A stretch of DNA of 64,000 nucleotides from Planctomycetota bacterium (lineage in GTDB: Bacteria > Planctomycetota > PLA2), in assembly GCA_021776735.1 (NCBI GenBank), contig JAJFFH010000027.1, positions 1 through 64,000 of the forward strand. The letters are read 5' to 3'. This document shows, piece by piece, positions 17,006-26,374 of the stretch (positions are counted from its first letter, which is position 1; the number at the start of each line of letters is the position of its first letter). The notes under the pieces are model-generated. The model searched no databases. It saw nothing but the letters and a program-made list of their open reading frames with translations, and was not told the origin of the DNA. The translations under genes were made by a program, and so were the position numbers.

Positions 17006-17036
17006 CGGTTAGATTCCGGCGGCGACGATCTAACCG
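17006..17036. promoter_or_regulatory. inverted repeat upstream of the large lipoprotein gene
   Basis: CGGTTAGAT (17006-17014) and ATCTAACCG (17028-17036) are perfectly complementary around 13 bases, 55 bp before the next start. There is no T-run, so it is not a classical terminator. It could be an operator or leader stem. Confidence 0.4.
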
Positions 17037-17091
17037 AACGCTAACCGCGTTCGTCGTGACACCGCGGGCGGTTCAGCGTGCAATGGGCCGC

Positions 17092-20000
17092 ATGAGTACT
17101 GCACAGCGAGCCCTTTTCGTTCTTCTCGGCTGCGTGCTCGCCGCATTGCCCCTGGGCTGCGGCAGCGGCGGCGGCAACGGCGCGGCCGGCGGCGGCGGCG
17201 TCCTGAATCCCGGCAACGGCGCCATCGCGGTGACCGGTGTGGCCTTCAAGGGAGAGGTGACCGGCACCATCACCGCGTTCACCATCGATCCGAAAACCGG
17301 CGCCAAGGTCGCGCAGGTCGCGCAGGCGCAGACCGCAGCCGGTGGCGCGTTCGCGCTGTCGTTCGCCGGCGTCGCGGGGCCGGTGCTTCTTGAGGCGACC
17401 GGGACGCACCGCGACGAGGTCACCGGCCAGGATCTTCCGATTCCGGCGGAACGCCCTCTCGTGGCCCTGTTCACAGCCGTCCTTGGCGACAACTCCGTGT
17501 CGCTCTCCGGCCTGACTTCGATCCACGCTGCGGCGGCGCTCTCGTCTGCGACGTCGGTCGAGACCGATGTCGCGCAGGCGATTGGCAATGCGGCGATCGC
17601 GCTGCAGGAGTTTTACGGGATCGGTGACCTCTTTGCCGCGCCCGCGGTCGGCAACGCGCCGGACGACGGGACGAAGCTGCTCGTGCTGAACGGCGGGTTT
17701 TCGCAACTCGGCGCCGATGCCGGGGTCGATCCTCTGGCAATCCTGCAGGCGCTGGCGCGCGATTTCGGCGAGGATCGCAACTTCAACGGGCGCGACCGCG
17801 GCGAGATCGTGTTCGCCGACGGCCAACCGCTGGATGCGAACGCGGGCACGACGGGTCTGGTCGATGCTGCGCAGCGCGCTTCCGGTCAGCTTGCGGGATC
17901 CGGCGTGATCCAGGACGCGATCGACGCGATCGCCGGACTGTTCAGCTCGGAGCCGGAGCGCCAGCCGCGGCGGCGGCCGAGCGTCGCCTCGACCATGAAC
18001 AACTGTGGACCGCTGTCGGGCGGTACCGTGTTCGACATCTTCGGCAACTTCGACGGCGAGTTCTTTGACGTCACCGTCGATGGTCGTCCCGTACTCGTCG
18101 CAAACCTGTCCGCCATCAACCGTCCGGACGGCACGCGGATCGGCATTCGCATCCAGATGCCGCCGGCCACCTCGCCCGGGCTCGTCAACGTCGTGATCGC
18201 CAACAGCGACGGACAGTTCGCGTTCGTGCCCGGCGGATTCCGCTACAAGGCGGCCGGCGAGGGCGCGCCGTCTGTCGATCGCAGCCGTGGGCCGAACCTG
18301 GTCTCGAAGGCCGGCGGCACGCCCGTCCGGATGAAGGGCGAGAACCTCGAGAACGCGGACTTCGTTCCCGCGGACGACGACACGGTCATCGATACGGACT
18401 TCCAGTCGGGTTCGAAGGCGCAACTTCCCTTCCCGGCGCAGGGTACGGGCTCGACTCTGCGTTCGCTCAACGTCAACAACCGGGAAGGATCGGATTTCGT
18501 CGAGGGGGTCTACGCCGACGAGCCCGAGAACCAGAGCGCGTTTCAGCAGAAGGTGGCGGAACTCGAGGGTACGTGGTGTTTCTTCGTGGCCCTGCGCCTC
18601 GGCGACGACGACGCCAATCTGCGCTTTGAGTTCGAGTTCAACGACGACGGCACCGGGACCAGCCGGCAGGTGTTTCCGAACGGTACCCTGGGCGATCCGA
18701 CCATCATCGAGGTCGAGCCTGGCGCGGGGGAGAGCCTGGGGATTCCGATCGATCTCGGCATCCTGGGCGAGCCGTTCGTCGAAGGCTCGGTCGCCAACGA
18801 CGGCAAGCTGTTTCTTGCGGCGGAGCGGGGGGCGGTCGTGATCGGCCTGCGCAAGCCGAAGAACTTCGTCGCCGAAAATATCCGCGACGAATACAACGCG
18901 GTCGCCGCGGTCGAGACCCCGAACACGACCTCGATCTTCAACGGCTCGTTCAGCTTTTCGGAGGATCGCTCGTCCACGACCGCTTCCGTGAAGCGTACCC
19001 TGACCGGGACCGGCCTCGAAACCGTCGTTCCCGCCGCCAGCGGCAAGGCCGACGTGACCTACAACGACGACGGCTCCGGCCGGTTGTCGGTCCCGGGCAT
19101 GGAAGACCTCACGTACCGGTTCCAGTTCTGTGAGGGCGGGGACTGCTTTGTCGCGTGGTTCTGCTATGAGGATCCCGAGTGTCCGTTCCAGGGTGTCACG
19201 CTCGGTTTCGGCAAGCCCGACGATCTCGAGACCAGCGACCTCGGCGGCAACTGGGCGGGCATCTGCACGACGTGGACGTCGGGCGGCGGCTGGTCCGCGG
19301 GCCCGAGTTACGGCGTCGGCACGCTGAACAGCGTCGAGGGCAAGAGCGCTTCGACGACTTTTTCCGAGTTCGGCGAGAAGATCGACGAGATCAGCGGCTC
19401 CCCGCCGCTGTCCACCTGGTTCCGCACGAAAGGCCGGGAGCTGTCGCTCTCTCCCTGCGGCCGGATCAGTCTCGAAGAGGAGGACGAGGAGGGGGAGTTC
19501 GCCGGCTACCGCAGCACCGGTATCGCGAGCGAGGACGGCGATACGGCGGTCGAGGTCTTCGGCATCGTAGGTCCGCAGATTCTGTTCGGCAACAACCAGG
19601 CGCCGTTCGGCATTTCGATCCGCACGCGGGTCCCGGAGTTCCAGTCGGCCGAGACCTTCACCGGAGACATGAACGAGATCGAGTTCGCCATCGACAACGG
19701 CTTCGGTGCGGACGCGAGTGATCTCACGCTGCGCACGCGCACGGTCCGGCAGCGCACCCTGAGCACCTCGATCCGCCGGCTGCGGACGATGGGCTTTTTC
19801 TCCGAAACCATCGATCCGGTGGTCAAGACCGTGCAGCGCCTCGACAACGGTGCGCCCACGGTCACGTCGCTGGCCCAGATCGACAACTTCGACGAGGTCT
19901 ACACGGTCGTCGGTGACCACATGTTCGTCTTCCCGGTGGTCGGCCGGCCCGGCCAGAACATCGAGGGACAGCCGCCGGTGATCGCCCAGGGCCGCATCGC

Positions 20001-20799
20001 CGCCAACGGCAACTTTGCGGTGCTCCAGGCGCCGCACGAGCGCCACGGCGTGATGTTCCGGATCCTCGCGAAGAAGACGACGACAGCGCCCGATCTTGCG
20101 GGCATGACCTACCACATCGGCTGCATCGGCGTGGTATTCGACGACGAGGACGACAGCGACAGGCTGCGCTACAGCCGCGGCACGATCACCTTCAACGCCG
20201 ATGGCACCTTCGACGCGACGATCGTCGAGGCGGACGAGGATCCCGAGGGGGGTATCACGACGTTCCAGCAGGTGAACGTGTCCGGCGCGTTCACTGTGGA
20301 GGACGACGGCCGCATCACGATCACACCGGACGACGGCAGCCCGCTCAAGGGCATGGTCACGCGCGGCGGCAACGCGTTCTTTTTGGTCAACGCGGACGGC
20401 TCCACAACGGACAGCGAGTTCTGCATCGCGGTCAAGCAGGCGACGCAGGTTCCGGCCTTCCAGCGCACGGTGCTGCGCCGGATGACGCTCACGGCGAGCG
20501 CCGGATTCGGCGGAGGAAGCCTGTTCATTCAAGGCGGTCGCGCGGACCTGATCCGCAACGGCACGGACTACCGGGTCCAGCAGTTCGACCACGTCTCGTC
20601 GGCCGGTGCATCGGCGGGCCGCTCGGAACGCTTTTTCTTCGGCGCAACCTCGGTGCTCGGCGCCGACGGCAAGTTCGACATGACCATCGGTTTCAGCGAG
20701 TCACGCGGCTGCCTGTCGGAGGACGGAGTGATCGGTTTTCTGATGCAGAGAACCGACCTCCCGGGCTCGAACTCGATCCAGGTGCTGGTCGGCCGCTGA
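17092..20799 (+). CDS. large secreted lipoprotein with an IPT/TIG-like domain
   Basis: The ATG at 17092 starts a lipoprotein signal (MSTAQRALFVLLGCVLAALP, then LGC), followed by a Gly/Asn-rich spacer. Residues of about 300-400 resemble an IPT/TIG immunoglobulin-like fold (SGGTVFDIFGNFDG, PGLVNVVIANSDG). The rest contains repeated beta-rich blocks of about 200 residues (NDDGTGTSRQ, YNDDGSGRLS, FNADGTFDATI) of the kind seen in extracellular repeat proteins. Length is 1235 aa. No enzymatic motif is seen. It is probably anchored at the outer membrane. Function is unknown. Confidence 0.75.
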   Translation: MSTAQRALFVLLGCVLAALPLGCGSGGGNGAAGGGGVLNPGNGAIAVTGVAFKGEVTGTITAFTIDPKTGAKVAQVAQAQTAAGGAFALSFAGVAGPVLLEATGTHRDEVTGQDLPIPAERPLVALFTAVLGDNSVSLSGLTSIHAAAALSSATSVETDVAQAIGNAAIALQEFYGIGDLFAAPAVGNAPDDGTKLLVLNGGFSQLGADAGVDPLAILQALARDFGEDRNFNGRDRGEIVFADGQPLDANAGTTGLVDAAQRASGQLAGSGVIQDAIDAIAGLFSSEPERQPRRRPSVASTMNNCGPLSGGTVFDIFGNFDGEFFDVTVDGRPVLVANLSAINRPDGTRIGIRIQMPPATSPGLVNVVIANSDGQFAFVPGGFRYKAAGEGAPSVDRSRGPNLVSKAGGTPVRMKGENLENADFVPADDDTVIDTDFQSGSKAQLPFPAQGTGSTLRSLNVNNREGSDFVEGVYADEPENQSAFQQKVAELEGTWCFFVALRLGDDDANLRFEFEFNDDGTGTSRQVFPNGTLGDPTIIEVEPGAGESLGIPIDLGILGEPFVEGSVANDGKLFLAAERGAVVIGLRKPKNFVAENIRDEYNAVAAVETPNTTSIFNGSFSFSEDRSSTTASVKRTLTGTGLETVVPAASGKADVTYNDDGSGRLSVPGMEDLTYRFQFCEGGDCFVAWFCYEDPECPFQGVTLGFGKPDDLETSDLGGNWAGICTTWTSGGGWSAGPSYGVGTLNSVEGKSASTTFSEFGEKIDEISGSPPLSTWFRTKGRELSLSPCGRISLEEEDEEGEFAGYRSTGIASEDGDTAVEVFGIVGPQILFGNNQAPFGISIRTRVPEFQSAETFTGDMNEIEFAIDNGFGADASDLTLRTRTVRQRTLSTSIRRLRTMGFFSETIDPVVKTVQRLDNGAPTVTSLAQIDNFDEVYTVVGDHMFVFPVVGRPGQNIEGQPPVIAQGRIAANGNFAVLQAPHERHGVMFRILAKKTTTAPDLAGMTYHIGCIGVVFDDEDDSDRLRYSRGTITFNADGTFDATIVEADEDPEGGITTFQQVNVSGAFTVEDDGRITITPDDGSPLKGMVTRGGNAFFLVNADGSTTDSEFCIAVKQATQVPAFQRTVLRRMTLTASAGFGGGSLFIQGGRADLIRNGTDYRVQQFDHVSSAGASAGRSERFFFGATSVLGADGKFDMTIGFSESRGCLSEDGVIGFLMQRTDLPGSNSIQVLVGR

Positions 20800-20828
20800 C
20801 TCGGCGGCGCGACGGGCGCGTGTAGGGA

Positions 20829-22049
20829 CTACCGCGGGTCGGTTACGCGGCCCAGGAAGAGGAGCGCGCCTGTTTCGCGGTCGCGAATGGAGTATAGGAA
20901 CGGGCGGTTGGCTTTCAGGGTGACGGGGCTTCTCGGCTTGCCCTTGCGGCCCATCACGACCGCGGTGGCGGCGGCGGCTTCCGTGCCTGCTTCATCGACC
21001 GCGACGAAGGCCTTGTGTTCGACCGCGGAGATGAACAGGTCCTGCTTGCCGTTCATGCCGGAGAAGTCCGCGCCCCCGCCGAACGCGGTCTTCATGCCGA
21101 GGTCCTTGAGGTTTTCGGCCAGGCTGAAGGCCGACGTCGTTTTCCACTTCGGGAGCGCGATCGACACCGGCTTGTAGCGCATGCCCTTGACGAGTGTGGC
21201 GAGACTCTTCGCGGTCGTCGCGCGTTCGATGGCGGCGAGGCCGTCCACGGCGCGCGGCACGAGCAGCAGCATCGTGAAACGGTTGCCGCCATAGGGGACT
21301 TCGACCGCTTGGAGGACCTCGGTTTCGGCGTAGCGCATCGCGCCGGTCCGGTGCATCGTCGGAACCTGCACAGGCTTGCCGTCGCCGAAGTAAAACGGCT
21401 TCGGCGTGGTCCAGCGTTCCGAGAACGGTGTGGTCCATTGCGCCTTGAAGGTGAGCGCGTTGACCAGGACGAGCGCGGTGTTGCGGTTCAGGACGTCGGG
21501 TTTCAGGAGCTCTTCGATTCTCTCGTTCGTGCGCCCGTGGACCCAGCCGTTGATCGTGTTGCGGGCGGCCTCGGTCGCGCCGGCGAAGTCGACGAGCTGG
21601 AGCGGCGCGCCGTAGGCGGTCTTCATCGTGCCCAGAAACGACGGCAGGAACTTCTCGCCGCGTTGGCCGAATAGCGAGTTGGCGATCGTGATCTCGGTCT
21701 TCGGAGGTGCCGGGAGCGTGAGTCCGCGGCCCCTGCCGGCGGGCGGCTTCTTGAGCAGCGACGCGTGCAGCAGCCGCGTCATCATCGCGACCCGTTCGGC
21801 GCTGTCGGGAAGCGCGAGGACCTGCCTCATCTCGGCGGCGGTCACGCCTCGCGCCCCCGCGTAGGTCATGCACAGCGCGGTGTGGATGCTGGTCGGCGAG
21901 AAGGCGAGGTTGCCGTCCCGCTTGGCCGCGAGTTCGCGGTACAGCCGCAGCGCGAAGTCATTGCCGGCACCGGCGGCTTCCGCGGGCGCGACCGGTTCGG
22001 TGGCGGCAGTAAGGGAGGCGGTCAGGAGAAGCGCGAGAATCTTCCGCAT
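20829..22049 (-). CDS. secreted serpin (serine protease inhibitor)
   Basis: The 406-residue protein begins with a signal peptide (MRKILALLLTASLTAATE). It has the serpin core: NLAFSPTSIHTALCM, NTINGWVHGRTNERI, LVNALTFKAQW, FTMLLLVPR and the C-terminal RPFLYSIRDRETGALLFLGRV. The hinge EAGTEAAAATAVVM matches inhibitory serpins (small residues at P12-P9). Counting from the P17 Glu places P1 at Lys in GRKGK, pointing to trypsin-like targets. Bacterial serpins are uncommon. The gene lies in a run of minus-strand secreted proteins. Confidence 0.93.
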   Translation of the reverse strand: MRKILALLLTASLTAATEPVAPAEAAGAGNDFALRLYRELAAKRDGNLAFSPTSIHTALCMTYAGARGVTAAEMRQVLALPDSAERVAMMTRLLHASLLKKPPAGRGRGLTLPAPPKTEITIANSLFGQRGEKFLPSFLGTMKTAYGAPLQLVDFAGATEAARNTINGWVHGRTNERIEELLKPDVLNRNTALVLVNALTFKAQWTTPFSERWTTPKPFYFGDGKPVQVPTMHRTGAMRYAETEVLQAVEVPYGGNRFTMLLLVPRAVDGLAAIERATTAKSLATLVKGMRYKPVSIALPKWKTTSAFSLAENLKDLGMKTAFGGGADFSGMNGKQDLFISAVEHKAFVAVDEAGTEAAAATAVVMGRKGKPRSPVTLKANRPFLYSIRDRETGALLFLGRVTDPR

Positions 22050-22080
22050 GCCGCCTTCGACGAAACCGGGCAGGCGAGGT

Positions 22081-23613
22081 TCACGGAATCCGAATCGAAA
22101 CGACTTTTCTTTCGTTCTCCCCGAGCGTGACCTCGGTCGAGAAGAGAATCCGGTCCTCGCCGATCTTGGCCGTCCCCTCGATGCGAAAGCGACCCGGGCC
22201 AAGCCCGACGATGTCGGGCCGGTATCGGGGCTTGCGCGTGTACCGGGGCCGCCCCAGAAACGTCGCCACAAAACAAATGTCGGCGTGAGGGTGACGTAGT
22301 ACACGGACGGCGATACTTCCGCCCCGCACGAAACGCACCGTGCCGAGATCGTGCAGTCCCGGTTCTTCCGGCAGGTCCCCCAGCAGCCGCGGAGCCAGGC
22401 CCGGAAGGTCGATCCACAACTTGCGGCGAGAGGGCACGCGGACGGTCATCACGTTGCGGTACTCGGTCCACTCGAACGGCCAAGACGCAAAAACATCGCC
22501 GTCTTTGACCAACACCATGATTTCATCCGCCTGTTTCGGGGAACGGCCATGCCCCGTCGTCAGGTAGACGCGGCGGGGCGGCGGCGGTGGTTGAGCCGAA
22601 AAGCGGATGCGCGGTGCGTCTGGAAGGGTCAAGACCACGTCGCGTGCCGGCGGTGTCACTTGAGCCGGGGCACCTGCCCCCAGGATTGGATGAAACGCAC
22701 GCAGTGTCCTGCGTTGAGCGCCGACAACGTCGAATTCGAACGAGGACTCCCACAGCCTGCGTCCTCGTCTCTGGTGCGGGTCTTGGTCGATCTTGTGGGC
22801 GCTGCCCGCAACAAGAACCCGCAAGCCCTCCGGATCCAGGCGTACGCCTTCGGGCAACTCGAGTCGGCCGGAGATTCGGTAGGTCGGTCCGACCGACAGG
22901 CGCATCATCGGCGCGGTTTCGCCCGGGGCGAGATTGACCGTGTTGCTGAACGATCCGGTGTCGGTATGAACGAGACGGTATCGTCCCGCCCGGACGTGGG
23001 GCACGCGTAGTGGCTCGTGCCGGTCGGGGCGGTGGAGTGCGAACGTGATGAGGGCGTCGCTCCAACGGTGCCGGGCTTCGTCCCATCGTTGAATCTGGAT
23101 GTCGCGGCGCGAGTAGTACTCGCCCGGCGGTGAATTCTCGATGCGCGCGACGAGCGTGCCGAGTTTCGACAGCCGGATGGCAAAGCGAGGAGGAGTGTCC
23201 GCGGTCCACGGTTCCTCAAAGTCGCCGCCCCGGAACCCTCGGGCGCTCAGGCTGCCGCTCAGCCACTTGCGGTTGTCCAGGTACTCGGCGCGCACGCGCC
23301 CCAGCGCGGGATCCTCGTACACGATTCGTGCCCTGCGCCGATTGACGGAGATGCGGAAGTCCGGCGGCAGTCCCGGCTTGCCGTTGATCGTCGTGTCGAG
23401 CGTGAACGTGCGCATGCGGGGCAAGGTGTATTCGCCTGTGCCGGGATCGCCCGTCGCGAAATCAACGGTCCCGACATTCACAGCGCCACGCGTGTCCGGG
23501 TCAAGCCGGACGGCGATCGTGCGTTTCTGCGAGTAGATGCCGGTCCAGCGCGCTTCACCCTTCCCGTCGGTCTGCCTTCGTCCGTCACCCCACGAGGCTC
23601 CGTCACCTTCCAA
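22081..23613 (-). CDS. downstream part of an amber-interrupted carboxypeptidase-regulatory-like repeat protein
   Basis: This segment has no signal peptide, and its first possible start (TTG at 23613) falls inside WIELEGDG, mid-domain. Reading back in the same frame crosses 12 sense codons to a TAG at 23650-23652 and then joins the upstream protein without a gap (VVKLK-stop-PDGTPAGG). The sequence is beta-rich, with repeats like those of carboxypeptidase regulatory domains (VRAGRYRLVHTDTGSF, PTYRISGRLELPEGV, GPGRFRIEGTAKIG). It is probably the C-terminal half of one 922-codon gene, 22081-24849. No catalytic motif is seen. Confidence 0.6.
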   Translation of the reverse strand: MEGDGASWGDGRRQTDGKGEARWTGIYSQKRTIAVRLDPDTRGAVNVGTVDFATGDPGTGEYTLPRMRTFTLDTTINGKPGLPPDFRISVNRRRARIVYEDPALGRVRAEYLDNRKWLSGSLSARGFRGGDFEEPWTADTPPRFAIRLSKLGTLVARIENSPPGEYYSRRDIQIQRWDEARHRWSDALITFALHRPDRHEPLRVPHVRAGRYRLVHTDTGSFSNTVNLAPGETAPMMRLSVGPTYRISGRLELPEGVRLDPEGLRVLVAGSAHKIDQDPHQRRGRRLWESSFEFDVVGAQRRTLRAFHPILGAGAPAQVTPPARDVVLTLPDAPRIRFSAQPPPPPRRVYLTTGHGRSPKQADEIMVLVKDGDVFASWPFEWTEYRNVMTVRVPSRRKLWIDLPGLAPRLLGDLPEEPGLHDLGTVRFVRGGSIAVRVLRHPHADICFVATFLGRPRYTRKPRYRPDIVGLGPGRFRIEGTAKIGEDRILFSTEVTLGENERKVVSIRIP

Positions 23614-23649
23614 CTCGATCCAGAGGCCGCCGGCGGGCGTGCCGTCCGG

Positions 23650-24849
23650 CTATTTCAGTTTCACCACGAGCAAGCGTGGTCGCCGAAACGACGCCGGCTG
23701 GGTCACGTCGGTGATGTCGATCCGCTTGTGCCCGAGGTAGGCGATCGAACCGTCGGGGGCGAACGCGAACCACGGACGGTCGCTGGGATGTTCAAACACC
23801 AGGAGGCTGCTCTTGATGACGCCTGAGACCTCCGGGTAGCTCAGCCGGATCGGCGTGCCCTCGGGCGGTGCCGGGAGTTCACCGTCGATGATCGGCCAAT
23901 GCACGGTGACCCGTTTGGGCAGCACGAGTTCGAGTTCGTCCCGGACCCAGACCGATCCTACGTAGTCCGGCGACGAGGCGTAGTCCTCGTGCTCCGCGCG
24001 CATGCGAATGCGTTCTTTCGCAATACCCGCGACCGTGGTCCAGCCGTCCGCGTTGGTGGGGGCGACGCGAAGCGGTGGCCAATACGGACGGCGATAGCCG
24101 TTGTCCAGGATCGTGACGCGGGCGCCCGCGACCGGTTTCTTGTCGTTGCCGTCCAGCACTCGGACACGCATCGTGCGGGCGGGCTTGAGCGTGAGCGTGA
24201 TGTCTTTGTCGCGCTCTCGGACGGTTCTCTTTGCGCGCCCCGAACCCGGGTGCCAGGCCATGACGACGAACTCCGGGGCGTCGAAGTCAAGGACGGCGAT
24301 GCCTTGGGCGTCGGTGCGGAGGCGTCGAACGAGATCGTCCGGGCCCCAAGTGAAACGGACGGCGATGTGTGCTCCCGGAACCGGGCGCTTGTCCTGCAGC
24401 ACGCGGATTCGTCGCGACACGGCGCTGCGGACGACCAGGCGACCCAGATCGACGCGCCGCGCCTGCGGTCGCACAGTCACGACCCGGTCCAGCGCCAAGC
24501 CCTCCGGCGCGCGCACGGCGAGGTGGCCGTGAACATCGCCGTCCGTTTGCTGCCGTACGAATCGGAACCGTCCGTTGTCACCGGTGACGGCCGACATGGC
24601 GCGCAGCTTGACCTGCGCGTCGGCGATGGGTTGGCGCGTGCTCGTGACGATGATCCCGGTGATCTCGACGTGGTCTGTCGGGACCGGATGCCGCCGTGGT
24701 GGCGCCGGCGCGTGCGTTTTTTTTGGTGCGATCGTGGTCTCGGCCTGCCGTGTGGCGTCGCTGCGATCGAGATGGGTGTTGCGCAGTGCCCACACCGCGA
24801 GCGCGAGCACGGCGGCGGCCGCGATGGCAACGAGAAGCCTCACGCGCAC
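23650..24849 (-). CDS. upstream part of an amber-interrupted carboxypeptidase-regulatory-like repeat protein
   Basis: It starts with a signal/anchor segment (MRVRLLVAIAAAAVLALAVWAL). Three or so regulatory-like beta-sandwich repeats follow (ITGIIVTSTRQPIADAQVKL, RIRVLQDKRPVPGAHIAVRF, MRVRVLDGNDKKPVAGARVTI). It ends with LLVVKLK and TAG, and the same frame continues to 22081. Four dispersed-motif copies lie in this gene (24084, 24289, 24354, 24532) and are read in more than one frame. It is likely a surface protein. The amber codon is either a nonsense mutation or a recoding site. Confidence 0.65.
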   Translation of the reverse strand: MRVRLLVAIAAAAVLALAVWALRNTHLDRSDATRQAETTIAPKKTHAPAPPRRHPVPTDHVEITGIIVTSTRQPIADAQVKLRAMSAVTGDNGRFRFVRQQTDGDVHGHLAVRAPEGLALDRVVTVRPQARRVDLGRLVVRSAVSRRIRVLQDKRPVPGAHIAVRFTWGPDDLVRRLRTDAQGIAVLDFDAPEFVVMAWHPGSGRAKRTVRERDKDITLTLKPARTMRVRVLDGNDKKPVAGARVTILDNGYRRPYWPPLRVAPTNADGWTTVAGIAKERIRMRAEHEDYASSPDYVGSVWVRDELELVLPKRVTVHWPIIDGELPAPPEGTPIRLSYPEVSGVIKSSLLVFEHPSDRPWFAFAPDGSIAYLGHKRIDITDVTQPASFRRPRLLVVKLK

Positions 24850-24870
24850 AGGCTATCCGCTGGGCGCGGA

Positions 24871-25383
24871 CTACGCGGGCGGGCCTTCGGATACGCCGGG
24901 GACCATGCCGCTCGCCATTTCCTGATCGACCAGCAGCAGGCCGGGGCCGGTCTCGCCCGCCAGCTTCAGGCGGCCGATGACCGCGCGGGCCATGTTCTCT
25001 TCCTCGACCTGCTCGTTGACGAACCACTCGAGCATGATGCGCGCCGGCTGGTCGTCCTGCTTCTCCGCGAGTTTGTAGAGGCCGTGGATCGATGCCGAGA
25101 CCTTGCGTTCGGCCGTGAGGACCTCCTGAAAGACCTCGAGCACCGAGGCGTAGTCGCCCCGCGGCCTGCAGATGGCGGGCAGGACCGGCTCGAGATCGCG
25201 CTCGAGCAGGTAGTCCACGATCCGGTTTGCGTGCGCGAGTTCCTCCGCGGCCTGCGCCTTCATGAATGTCGCGAAGCCGGGCAGGTCGTGGCGCTCCAGC
25301 CATACCGCCATCGCGGAGTAGTCGTGCCAGGCGGCGTATTCGAGGGACAGATGGTCGTTGAGGGCGGCGGTCATCTCGCTCAT
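24871..25383 (-). CDS. ftnA: ferritin (non-heme)
   Basis: Iron-storage four-helix protein of 170 residues. The diiron ligands fit bacterial ferritins: Glu15 in LSLEYAAWHDY, then Glu47/Glu48 and His51 in AEELAHANRI, with later acidic residues in FVNEQVEEENMARAVI. It should form 24-mers oxidising Fe(II). The gene is next to, but separate from, the surface-protein gene at 24849 (21 bp). The symbol is by family resemblance. Confidence 0.9.
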   Translation of the reverse strand: MSEMTAALNDHLSLEYAAWHDYSAMAVWLERHDLPGFATFMKAQAAEELAHANRIVDYLLERDLEPVLPAICRPRGDYASVLEVFQEVLTAERKVSASIHGLYKLAEKQDDQPARIMLEWFVNEQVEEENMARAVIGRLKLAGETGPGLLLVDQEMASGMVPGVSEGPPA

Positions 25384-25489
25384 GGCCCGCGATTGTAGGC
25401 ACTCGGTCGATCGACTGAAACGTTCCGGTGCACCCTAAATGGGCCGTTGCCCGCGCCGACCCCGGCGGTAGACGCCGCGCGGCGGAGAC

Positions 25490-25521
25490 AAAAAAAAAGA
25501 CGGGGCGGCCTTGGCCGCCCC
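25490..25521 (-). terminator. intrinsic terminator of the PEP-CTERM gene
   Basis: GGGGCGGCC (25502-25510) pairs with GGCCGCCCC (25513-25521). The nine A at 25490-25498 form the U-tract on the minus strand. It lies about 60 bases beyond the stop at 25584. Confidence 0.9.
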
Positions 25522-25583
25522 ATCCCAGGGGTTGTTCCACCTCAGGTCCCTATCCTGAATGAATCGATCTTGATGGACCGGAC

Positions 25584-26189
25584 CTAGGCAGCGGCCTTGC
25601 GGCGGCGGCGACGCCAGACGGCGAGACCGGCAATGCCAGCGACCATCAGCATCGTGCCCGGCTCCGGGTTCGGCTGCGCCTGGAAGTTGGCGCGGGTCGG
25701 CCCGAAGTTGTTGTTGGCGCCCAGGGGGTCGAAGCCCGGGGTGGCGAGACGGAAGACGAGACCGGTGCGGTCCGCCTCCGACGCGAACGCCGTGACGTCG
25801 ATGACCGGACCCGGCGCATGGCCGGAGAAGATCAGGTTGCCGTCAACGAACAGGTCGAACTCGTCGTTGCCGTCGTACCAGTTGAGCTTCAAGCTCTCGA
25901 TGATCGCTTCCTTTTCGAAGTTGAACTCGATGAATTCAGGGCCGAAGCGGTCGTCGATCTGCTTGTCGAACTCACCGCCGACAACGCCGACGCCGTTGAC
26001 GTTCGTCTTGACTGGGCCGGAGCCCGTGATTGTCATCGGAGCGCCGTTGCTCCGATAGAACAGGCTTGTCGGCGTGGTCACGATCGGAGCGTCGAGGTCG
26101 TATTCCGCGTCTACATAAAAGACGGGATCCGCCATCACGGCTCCACCGACCAGCGCCACACAAGCGAGGGTGCGAAACAGGGTGTTCAT
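25584..26189 (-). CDS. PEP-CTERM sorting-domain protein
   Basis: The ATG at 26189 gives a signal peptide (MNTLFRTLACVALVGGAVMA). The 201-residue protein ends with the exosortase signal NPEPGTMLMVAGIAGLAVWR followed by RRRRKAAA: PEP motif, hydrophobic stretch and basic tail. The body is beta-rich (FNFEKEAIIESLKLNWYDG, EFDLFVDGNLIFSG), probably a small extracellular jelly-roll domain. An exosortase cleaves such proteins at the PEP site for surface or exopolysaccharide association. No exosortase gene is in the window. A strong terminator follows. Confidence 0.9.
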   Translation of the reverse strand: MNTLFRTLACVALVGGAVMADPVFYVDAEYDLDAPIVTTPTSLFYRSNGAPMTITGSGPVKTNVNGVGVVGGEFDKQIDDRFGPEFIEFNFEKEAIIESLKLNWYDGNDEFDLFVDGNLIFSGHAPGPVIDVTAFASEADRTGLVFRLATPGFDPLGANNNFGPTRANFQAQPNPEPGTMLMVAGIAGLAVWRRRRRKAAA

Positions 26190-26374
26190 GGTGTGTATTC
26201 TCGATGTCCTTCCCGGGCAACATTGCCCTTCGTTGATGAGCCCCATCGCAAGGGCCAGACCACTTGAGCCTCGTCCCGGGCTGGTTGTCCCGAACAGGGA
26301 CGGGAGCTGCCCGGGATCGGCCGTTGACGGCCGGGCCGTCGGCCTGTTGCAATGGCGCCCGGAGGATCGCCCCC

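Noticed and set aside
17006..17036. Terminator before the lipoprotein gene
   Set aside because: Good stem but a 13-base loop and no T-run on either strand.
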